Below the pieces are notes generated by a model, which ran no database searches, was not told the DNA's origin, and saw nothing but the letters and a program-made list of their open reading frames with translations. From Dehalococcoidales bacterium (lineage in GTDB: Bacteria > Chloroflexota > Dehalococcoidia > Dehalococcoidales > JAUXAE01): a stretch of DNA of 5,183 nt. Both the position numbers and the translations under genes were made by a program. Of this stretch, positions 1 to 4,934 are shown piece by piece (position 1 is the first letter of the stretch; every line of letters starts with the position of its first letter). The stretch is from assembly GCA_030620035.1 (NCBI GenBank), contig JAUXAE010000080.1:1-5183 (forward strand). The letters are read 5' to 3'.

Positions 1-1
1 T

Positions 2-1072
2 GAGGGCGACGCTGTTGCCCTGGCCCACCAGTTACTGCCCGATGAGCCTGCCAAAATCACCGTCCACCGGCGCTTTAGCACGGCCAAAATAGGGTGGCGT
101 AAGTGGACTATTGACCTGGCCACCGCCCGCCGGGAAAGCTACGCCCGGCCGGGGGCCCTGCCCAGCGTCACCCCCAGTCTCATAGGTAATGACCTGGGGC
201 GGCGCGACTTCACCATCAACGCCATGGCCATTGCCCTTAACCCCGACGGCTACGGGGAGCTTGTTGACCCCCATAACGGCCGAAGGGCCCTTGAGCACAG
301 GCTCATCCGCATCCTGCATAATAAGAGCTTCATTGATGATGCCACCCGCATCTGGCGGGGGCTACGCTACGAGCAGCGGCTGGGCTTCCGGCTAGAGGTA
401 AACACCTTCAAGCTGCTTAAAAGGGATATCGCCATACTTAATAGCATCAGCGGCGACCGCATAAGGTACGAGCTGGAATGTATCCTCAATGAGGAGCGCC
501 CGGAGAAGGTCTTGGGCCGCGCCCAAGAGCTCGGTGTCCTTGAAAGCCTGCACCCATCTCTTGGGGGCAACGGCTGGCTTGAAGTGAAATTTAACCAGGC
601 CCGAAAGTTAACCTCCCCCGAGCCTCCTTCTATCGCCCTCTACCTGGCCCTGCTAACCTACCACCTGACCGGGGAAGAAAGGGAGCAGTTAATCTCAAAA
701 CTCAGGCCGACCAAATTAGTAACCAAAACACTCAGGGATACCGCCAACATCAAAGGCCAGCTTAAACCACTGGCTGATGCTAAAATTAAACCGAGCCAGA
801 TTTACCACTGGCTTTACGGCTGCTCCCCGGCCGCCATCACGGCCAACCTGCTGGCCAGCGACTCAGCCATCGCACAAAAGCATCTAAAGCTATTCTTGGA
901 CAAGCTGCGCTATATTAAACCAGTCCTTAACGGCGACGACCTGATAAGAATGAGCATCGCCCCCGGGCCCAGAATTAAAGAAATACTAAATCTATTGCTT
1001 CAGGCCAGACTTGATGGGGAAGCAACCACGAGAGAGGATGAGGAGGAACTGGTTAAGGGGTGGTTGGATTAG
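2..1072 (+). CDS. tRNA nucleotidyltransferase / poly(A) polymerase family protein (class II), 5'-truncated by window edge
   Basis: The frame is open from base 2 to a TAG at 1070-1072 and gives 356 residues, so the gene begins left of the window. Members of this family add CC, A or CCA to tRNA 3' ends in the cytoplasm. The fragment enters after the GG...DxD metal-binding strand and then shows the rest of the head/neck: IDLATARRESYARPGALP, then DLGRRDFTINAMA (residues 64-75, containing the RRD nucleotide-binding motif), LVDPHNGRRAL, and SFIDDATRIWRGLRY, which corresponds to the EDxxR base-selecting motif D but reads DDxxR. The remainder is an alpha-helical body and tail ending in APGPRIKEIL and LDGEATTREDEEELV, typical of the family C-terminus. 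No HD or CBS domain is visible in this part; a CBS-bearing N-terminal extension cannot be excluded. Whether it is a full CCA-adding, CC-adding or A-adding enzyme cannot be told from this piece. It converges on the rubrerythrin gene. Confidence 0.92.
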   Translation, partial: EGDAVALAHQLLPDEPAKITVHRRFSTAKIGWRKWTIDLATARRESYARPGALPSVTPSLIGNDLGRRDFTINAMAIALNPDGYGELVDPHNGRRALEHRLIRILHNKSFIDDATRIWRGLRYEQRLGFRLEVNTFKLLKRDIAILNSISGDRIRYELECILNEERPEKVLGRAQELGVLESLHPSLGGNGWLEVKFNQARKLTSPEPPSIALYLALLTYHLTGEEREQLISKLRPTKLVTKTLRDTANIKGQLKPLADAKIKPSQIYHWLYGCSPAAITANLLASDSAIAQKHLKLFLDKLRYIKPVLNGDDLIRMSIAPGPRIKEILNLLLQARLDGEATTREDEEELVKGWLD

Positions 1073-1084
1073 AGGGAATAGAAT

Positions 1085-1110
1085 TTCTTAAAGGGGCTTG
1101 GCCCCTTTTA
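1085..1110. terminator. Bidirectional intrinsic terminator between convergent genes
   Basis: An 8-bp perfect stem, AAAGGGGC at 1090-1097 pairing with GCCCCTTT at 1101-1108 around a TTG loop, lies between the stop codons of the nucleotidyltransferase (+) and rubrerythrin (-). On the + strand it runs into four Ts (1106-1109); on the minus strand the stem's terminal Ts are followed by an AT-rich stretch. The U-tracts are short, so termination strength is uncertain, but the position between two convergent stops fits a shared terminator. Confidence 0.7.
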
Positions 1111-1123
1111 ATCCCCTTCTTAT

Positions 1124-1627
1124 CTACTCCACCCGCTTGAACTGGCTGCGGGGTGCGCCGCAGATGGGGCACCTCTCGGGGGCCTCCCCCGGCACCGTGT
1201 TGCCGCAGACCTGGCAGACAAAGTAGGGCTCGTCCTCAAGCTGTCTACCCGCCTCAAGGCTTTCCAGCGCCTGCTGGAACAGGCCGTGATGGATTCTCTC
1301 CACCTCGTTGGCACGGGTAAAACTAGCCTCAGCCTTCCCATCATTATCTGATTTAGCCTGGTCAATGAATCCGGGGTACATCTCGGTGAATTCATAGTTT
1401 TCCCCGCCGATGGCCACCTTCAGGTTATCCCGGGTGGTGCCGATGCCCTCCATCACCCCAAGATGGTTGCGGGCATGAACCGTCTCGGCCTCAGCGGCCG
1501 CCCGGAACAGCCGGGCTATCCGCGGTTGGCCTTCCCTCTGAGCCTTTTCGGCGAAGAACAGGTATTTGCGGTTGGCCTGGCTCTCACCGGCAAAGGCCGC
1601 CTGTAGATTCTCCTGTGTCCTGCTCAT
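1124..1627 (-). CDS. Rubrerythrin (diiron peroxidase with C-terminal rubredoxin-like domain)
   Basis: This 167-residue protein has the classic two-domain rubrerythrin build. Residues 1-130 form the four-helix ferritin-like domain with diiron ligands in the expected places: E15 in AFAGESQAN, the ExxH pair E48/H51, E76 and E79 in GGENYEFTEMYP, and the second ExxH pair E110/H113. Residues 135-167 form the rubredoxin-like FeS4 domain, with CxxC at 138/141 and CPIC at 153/156, 12 residues apart as in Desulfovibrio rubrerythrin. Known members reduce hydrogen peroxide to water in the cytoplasm of anaerobes, taking electrons through the rubredoxin site. The ATG is preceded by a perfect AGGAGGT five bases away, which fixes the start. 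The gene lies 51 nt downstream of ispE on the same strand, so it could be the last gene of that operon or be separately expressed. All key ligands are present and nothing looks truncated. Confidence 0.97.
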   Translation of the reverse strand: MSRTQENLQAAFAGESQANRKYLFFAEKAQREGQPRIARLFRAAAEAETVHARNHLGVMEGIGTTRDNLKVAIGGENYEFTEMYPGFIDQAKSDNDGKAEASFTRANEVERIHHGLFQQALESLEAGRQLEDEPYFVCQVCGNTVPGEAPERCPICGAPRSQFKRVE

Positions 1628-1632
1628 TTATT

Positions 1633-1639
1633 ACCTCCT
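1633..1639 (-). promoter_or_regulatory. Strong Shine-Dalgarno of rubrerythrin
   Basis: The minus strand reads AGGAGGT, a full anti-16S complement, five bases before the ATG at 1627. It is the best ribosome binding site in the window and suggests high translation of rubrerythrin compared with its neighbours. Confidence 0.9.
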
Positions 1640-1645
1640 AAATTT

Positions 1646-1673
1646 AGTTTACCTGAGATGATAGACATTTCAG
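1646..1673 (-). promoter_or_regulatory. Possible weak promoter for rubrerythrin
   Basis: On the minus strand a -35-like CTGAAA (1668-1673) and a -10-like TAAACT (1646-1651) are separated by 16 bases; each matches 4 of 6 sigma-70 consensus bases. Transcription would start close to the Shine-Dalgarno, giving a leader of roughly a dozen bases. The match is weak and such pairs occur by chance, so cotranscription with ispE is an equally good explanation. Confidence 0.3.
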
Positions 1674-1678
1674 TCCGG

Positions 1679-2536
1679 CTAGTCTAGGCTGCTCAGGGTC
1701 TCGGCCAGATAGGCCTCCAGTCGCTCTTGCTTCAGGTTTTTGTATATCTTCTCGGCCCGCCTTTTTTCCCTTACCAGACTGAAAAGGGCCGGCCCTGAAC
1801 CGGCCAGCCGAACCTGATACGCCCCGGCGGCCAGAAACCGCCACCGGTACTGCTCAAGGCCGCTAAAGGCGTCATCGGCAACAGCCTCAAAGACATTGAA
1901 GAATTTGGCCGGGGCTACCTGGTGGCCACTGGTAATTGTGGTCATCAGCTCATCGGTAACCTGCCCCTCGGTATAGTGACTTGCCTTTAGGTTTACGTAA
2001 AGCCGCTCCGTCTTGCCCGCCACCCTTGAAACAGGTGGTATCAGCAGCACGGCCCACATTCGGGGCAGGGAGGGCAGCAGGGTGACCACATCACCCCGGC
2101 CCTCGATCAGGGTCGTACCGCCGAAGAGAAAGAAGGTTACATCGGAGCCCAACTGTGAGGCCAGTTCAGCCAGTTGCCAGCGGGGCAGGTTCAAGCCCCA
2201 GAGCCTGTTCAGGCCGCGCAGGGTGGCCGCGGCATCACTGGAATCACCACCCAGCCCCGAAAGCAGTGGGATACGCTTATGAAGCCTAATTATCACCCCC
2301 TGGCGGCAGCCGCTAGTCTCCTGAAGTAGGGTGATAGCCTTAGATACCAGGCTCTTCTTTGCCGTCCAGCCGGGGGCCCCACACTGTATCTCAATCCCGG
2401 GATTCAAACCGAAGCTCAGACTATCGCACAGGTTAATGGCCTGAACAATACTGCGAATCTCATGAAAACCATCGGGGCGCTTGCCCAGAACCTCAAGGGT
2501 CAGGTTCAGCTTGGCCGGCGCCTTTAGTGTCACCAT
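1679..2536 (-). CDS. ispE: 4-diphosphocytidyl-2-C-methyl-D-erythritol kinase (IspE)
   Basis: IspE phosphorylates the 2-hydroxyl of CDP-methylerythritol with ATP in the MEP (non-mevalonate) isoprenoid pathway. The 285-residue product has the usual family length and GHMP-kinase layout: APAKLNLTLEV (residues 6-16, with catalytic-type Lys9 and Asn11), DGFHEIRSI (22-30), the ATP-binding glycine loop PLLSGLGGDSSDAAA (90-104), LGSDVTFF with the catalytic-type Asp132, and the C-terminal LAGSGPALF motif. The loop has GGDSS where many IspE proteins have GGGSS. The ATG at 2536 is chosen because GGAGGAG ends five bases before it and because homology begins at once with MVTLKAPAKLNL; a longer frame from a GTG at 2581 would add unrelated residues inside rsmA. 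The start overlaps the end of rsmA by 7 nt, so translation of the two is probably coupled. The gene implies that this organism makes isoprenoids by the MEP route. Confidence 0.96.
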   Translation of the reverse strand: MVTLKAPAKLNLTLEVLGKRPDGFHEIRSIVQAINLCDSLSFGLNPGIEIQCGAPGWTAKKSLVSKAITLLQETSGCRQGVIIRLHKRIPLLSGLGGDSSDAAATLRGLNRLWGLNLPRWQLAELASQLGSDVTFFLFGGTTLIEGRGDVVTLLPSLPRMWAVLLIPPVSRVAGKTERLYVNLKASHYTEGQVTDELMTTITSGHQVAPAKFFNVFEAVADDAFSGLEQYRWRFLAAGAYQVRLAGSGPALFSLVREKRRAEKIYKNLKQERLEAYLAETLSSLD

Positions 2537-3462
2537 GGCCGCTCCTCCACCTGAGCAAACACCCGCCACAGCCGGGCCCACTCCTCAAGGGTCAGGGTTT
2601 CCGCCCGCCGCCGGGAGATAATCCCGGCCCTCTCCAGCAGAGGCAAGACCTCGGCCTTAGGAAGCCCCAGTCCATTAGCCAGGGAGCCGACTAGCTGCTT
2701 GCGCCGGGCAGAAAAGCCGGCCCGCACCAGACCAAAAAAGCTCTCTCTATCAGCTACCGACACCGGCGGCTGGGGGTAGAGCCCAATCTTGAGTATCGCC
2801 GAGTCAACCTCCGGCGCCGGATAAAACGAGCTGGCCGGCACATAGCTGATTATATACGGCCGGCCATAAAACTGGATACTGATGGCCAGCAGGCTCATAT
2901 CACCCGGTTGGGCCACAATGGCCTCGGCCACCTCCTTCTGCACCATGACCACCATAACTTTGGGCTTGAACCGGGCCTCAAGAAAATGGCGCAGAACCGC
3001 CGAGGTGATATAATAGGGCAGGTTGGCCACTACCTTGTAGCCCAATCGGCCGTCTCCTATTCCCGGGAAATCTGGCGGCAACCCTTCAAGCAGTGACGCC
3101 GGGCTGGTCTTAAGTATATCCTGATTAACGATGGCAACATTGTTAAAAGAAGCCAGCTCCTTTTTCAGGACTAAAGCCAGCCTGGTATCAAGCTCAACGG
3201 CCACCACCCAGCCGACCTTCCCGGCCAGTTCCCGGGTCAGGACACCAAGCCCGGGGCCTATCTCCAGAACAACATCAGTTGGACCCAGCTCGGCGGCGTC
3301 AACAATGCGCTCCAGAACCCCTTCATCAACCAGGAAGTGCTGTCCCAGGCCCTTTCTGGCCTGAAGGCCCAACTGGCGCAGCAACCTTTTTGTCTCAGCC
3401 AGCATCCTATCCTGAGGGTAGCGCTTTTTGTATCCCCTTTTCCGGGCCGTTTCCTTGGCCAT
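2530..3462 (-). CDS. rsmA: 16S rRNA (adenine(1518)-N(6)/adenine(1519)-N(6))-dimethyltransferase RsmA/KsgA
   Basis: RsmA (KsgA) uses SAM to dimethylate two adjacent adenines in the helix 45 loop of 16S rRNA, a late step of 30S assembly. The 310-residue product carries KGLGQHFL (37-44), SAM motif I VVLEIGPGLGVLTREL (64-79), the acidic ribose-binding site VAVELD (87-92), the adenine-contacting QD at 114-115, the catalytic NLPYYI (147-152), VQKEVAEAI (174-182), FYPAPEVDS (213-221) and RRKQL (253-257), so it looks fully active. The ATG at 3462 is preferred because TGAGGT lies five bases upstream. It gives a Lys/Arg-rich N-terminal extension of about 20 residues; an inner ATG at 3405 with a fair AGGA would give 291 residues, closer to the usual family length, and a TTG at 3480 is also possible. 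The gene follows the metallophosphoesterase by 39 nt and overlaps ispE by 7 nt. Confidence 0.96.
   Translation of the reverse strand: MAKETARKRGYKKRYPQDRMLAETKRLLRQLGLQARKGLGQHFLVDEGVLERIVDAAELGPTDVVLEIGPGLGVLTRELAGKVGWVVAVELDTRLALVLKKELASFNNVAIVNQDILKTSPASLLEGLPPDFPGIGDGRLGYKVVANLPYYITSAVLRHFLEARFKPKVMVVMVQKEVAEAIVAQPGDMSLLAISIQFYGRPYIISYVPASSFYPAPEVDSAILKIGLYPQPPVSVADRESFFGLVRAGFSARRKQLVGSLANGLGLPKAEVLPLLERAGIISRRRAETLTLEEWARLWRVFAQVEERPW
2542..2548 (-). promoter_or_regulatory. Shine-Dalgarno of ispE inside the rsmA 3' end
   Basis: The minus strand reads GGAGGAG, ending five bases before the ispE ATG. It lies within the last codons of rsmA (encoding part of the VEERPW tail) and decides the ispE start in favour of 2536. 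Confidence 0.85.
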
Positions 3463-3467
3463 AGCTA

Positions 3468-3473
3468 ACCTCA
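3468..3473 (-). promoter_or_regulatory. Shine-Dalgarno of rsmA favouring the 3462 start
   Basis: The minus strand reads TGAGGT with five bases before the ATG at 3462. It supports the longer rsmA product over the internal ATG at 3405, whose upstream AGGATAGG is closer and less standard. Confidence 0.65.
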
Positions 3474-3501
3474 AAAACAAAATATTGATTACCCAAGCCA
3501 G

Positions 3502-4236
3502 TTAAACACCATGGGCCAAACGAACCGAAAGCCTTACCGGCAGGTTCTGCTTCATCATCTTAAGCTGGGTGGCATTAATGTCATAGGCAACACGGTAGAG
3601 CCTGACCACGCCGGCGTCGCTGTCATAGATGGCATAGCTGGCCCTGGGGTCACCATCCCGGGGCTGGCCGACGCCGCCAGGGTTAATTATCAGCCGGCTC
3701 CTGCCCAGCACCTGGCCGATATCGGTTGAGAAAGGAATATAGGAGCAGATGCCGTCCTCGGCCTGCCTGAATACCAGGGGTACATGAGAATGGCCCACCA
3801 GGCAGAAGGGTGACTCAAAATAGGCAAAGTTCTCCCGGGCGCTGCTGATTGATACCAGGTATTCCCAGACAGGCTCCCGGGGGCTGCCGTGCACCAGGGT
3901 AAAACCATCCCTTTTAATAACCGAGGGCAGGCCCTCAAGGTACTGGACATCCTGGGGGTCTAACTGCTGGGCCGTCCAGCGGATGGCGGCGGCGGCGTCA
4001 GGGTTGAAGCTGGCCAGGTCAAGCCGGCCGATAGCGGCCAGATCGTGATTGCCGGCAACACAGACATGGCGCAACCGGCGCAGTAGCTCTAGGCACTGGC
4101 CCGGGTCAGGCCCGTAGCCGACAATATCACCGAGACACCAAAACTCATCAACCTCACCGTGGCGCTCAATATCCTTGAGCACGGCCTTAAAGGCGGCCAG
4201 GTTGGCGTGGATATCGGCGATTATGGCATAACGCAT
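3502..4236 (-). CDS. Metallophosphoesterase of the calcineurin-like superfamily (MJ0912/ApaH-like, COG0639 type)
   Basis: This 244-residue protein has every dimetal ligand motif of calcineurin-like phosphoesterases, in order: DIHAN (D8, H10), LGDIVGYGPDP (D37), GNHD (N63, H64), HGSPREP (H116) and GHSHVP (H149, H151), followed by the subgroup motif NPGGVGQPRDGDPRASYAI. The last motif, together with FNPDAAAAIRWT, places it with the small MJ0912-like proteins often labelled diadenosine tetraphosphatase-related. Members hydrolyse phosphomono- or diesters with Mn or other divalent metals, but the physiological substrate is usually unknown and I do not assign one. It is cytoplasmic, with no signal peptide. 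The ATG at 4236 is fixed by the start of homology (MRYAIIADIHAN); there is no convincing Shine-Dalgarno, and a promoter sits immediately upstream. It is the first gene of the probable phosphoesterase-rsmA-ispE operon. Confidence 0.93.
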   Translation of the reverse strand: MRYAIIADIHANLAAFKAVLKDIERHGEVDEFWCLGDIVGYGPDPGQCLELLRRLRHVCVAGNHDLAAIGRLDLASFNPDAAAAIRWTAQQLDPQDVQYLEGLPSVIKRDGFTLVHGSPREPVWEYLVSISSARENFAYFESPFCLVGHSHVPLVFRQAEDGICSYIPFSTDIGQVLGRSRLIINPGGVGQPRDGDPRASYAIYDSDAGVVRLYRVAYDINATQLKMMKQNLPVRLSVRLAHGV

Positions 4237-4333
4237 TCCAGAGACATAATACCATAAAGAGGGCTAAGTTCAACTGCCGATAAGCTGAAAACTAAAGTCT
4301 AGGGGTAAAGCTAAAAAGCGAGCATCTTCTGGC
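4237..4333. other. Intergenic spacer between methyltransferase and phosphoesterase operon
   Basis: This 97-bp AT-richer gap separates two minus-strand transcription units. Apart from the promoter at 4246-4273 I see no strong hairpin with a T-run, so there is no clear terminator for the upstream methyltransferase gene and some read-through into the phosphoesterase operon is likely. No small ORF with a credible start and ribosome binding site is visible. Confidence 0.6.
4246..4273 (-). promoter_or_regulatory. Sigma-70-type promoter of the phosphoesterase-rsmA-ispE operon
   Basis: On the minus strand TTGAAC (4268-4273) and TATTAT (4246-4251) form a -35/-10 pair with a 16-base spacer; the first matches TTGACA at four positions and the second matches TATAAT at five. 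The expected transcription start is at about 4237-4241, only zero to a few bases before the phosphoesterase ATG at 4236, which would make the mRNA leaderless or nearly so. This agrees with the lack of a Shine-Dalgarno for that gene. Confidence 0.6.
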
Positions 4334-4933
4334 CTATACTCTTACCGCCCGGATAAAGATATAAAGGCCCCGGATGACATTCATCTCCTCTACCCGGAAA
4401 CCGGCCTTTTGCAGTATTTTGTGCCACTCTTCCTTGGTATGGACCCACATAATGTTGTGCTCAACCACATACCTGACAAAGGTGTTCATAATAAGAGACA
4501 GGAAGGGGTTTTGGGGCTGGTAGATATCAAACAGGACAAGCTTGCCCCCAGGCTTAAGTATCTGGTGGCACCTGTCAAGTATCTGGGGAAACTTACCGAA
4601 CTCATGACTGGCGCTGGAGCAGTAGATGCGGTCAAATTCAGCCTCGGCAAAGGGCATATGGTAGACACTCCCCTTGATGAGAACCTTGTTGTCTCTTTTA
4701 GTCCTGGCGTTTAGGGAGAGCATCCGGTCGGACCTATCAAAGCCGACTATCTTCTTGGCCTTTATCTTGTTTGAAATGTAGCCGGTGCCACAGCACAGGT
4801 CCAAAACGGTGAACTGGCTGGTATCCTCATCCAGCATCCTCTCCCTAGTGCTGTTATAGGTGCCCATCATAAAGAGACGGGTCAGGAAGTCATAGTAGGG
4901 GGCAATCTTTTCAAAAAAGCTTGGTGCTACCAT
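4334..4933 (-). CDS. Class I SAM-dependent methyltransferase, UbiE/MenG-like but divergent
   Basis: This 199-residue protein is a Rossmann-fold methyltransferase (Methyltransf_11/UbiE type). Visible motifs are FFEKIAPYYDFLTRLFMMG (6-24, reminiscent of the UbiE N-terminus), SAM motif I VLDLCCGTGYIS (43-54), the acidic motif II VGFDRSDRML (63-72), MPFAEAEFDRIYCSSASHE (93-111) and motif III LKPGGKLVLFD (126-136). It does not satisfy the two UbiE/MenG signatures: the N-terminal one lacks the N, S, H and W positions, and the second has D instead of E after the LKPGG strand. The substrate may be a quinone precursor, another prenylated lipid or something else. The start is one base after the stop of the upstream UbiA-like gene and there is no well-placed Shine-Dalgarno (an AGGA is 13 bases away), so translation probably depends on reinitiation. 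That tight link is the main hint to function. The protein is soluble, without membrane segments. Confidence 0.85.
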   Translation of the reverse strand: MVAPSFFEKIAPYYDFLTRLFMMGTYNSTRERMLDEDTSQFTVLDLCCGTGYISNKIKAKKIVGFDRSDRMLSLNARTKRDNKVLIKGSVYHMPFAEAEFDRIYCSSASHEFGKFPQILDRCHQILKPGGKLVLFDIYQPQNPFLSLIMNTFVRYVVEHNIMWVHTKEEWHKILQKAGFRVEEMNVIRGLYIFIRAVRV

Positions 4934-4934
4934 C

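Noticed and set aside
32..319. Minus-strand frame opposite the tRNA nucleotidyltransferase
   Set aside because: It is antisense to conserved RRD-containing sequence, Gly/Pro-rich, and has no start signals.
1120..1395. Minus-strand frame overlapping rubrerythrin in another frame
   Set aside because: It is an Arg/Ser-rich shadow of the rubrerythrin gene, whose metal ligands are all present in the chosen frame.
2537..2581. Longer ispE reading frame from a GTG at 2581 adding 15 residues
   Set aside because: The added residues (MGPAVAGVCSGGGAA) lie inside rsmA, have no family resemblance, and a strong ribosome binding site precedes the ATG at 2536.
2908..3364. Plus-strand open frames opposite rsmA
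   Set aside because: They are antisense to a well-conserved gene, have low-complexity Ser/Pro-rich translations and no ribosome binding sites.
3511..3729. Plus-strand frame of 72 codons opposite the phosphoesterase
   Set aside because: It is wholly antisense to the phosphoesterase, whose motifs are complete; the translation shows no recognisable domain.
4290..4325. Possible terminator after the methyltransferase gene (minus strand GCTTTTTAGC and nearby T-runs)
   Set aside because: Only three-base stems can be formed next to the T-run, too weak for an intrinsic terminator.
4409..4714. Plus-strand frame of 101 codons opposite the methyltransferase
   Set aside because: It is antisense to a gene with intact SAM motifs; it looks like a mirror frame without independent evidence.
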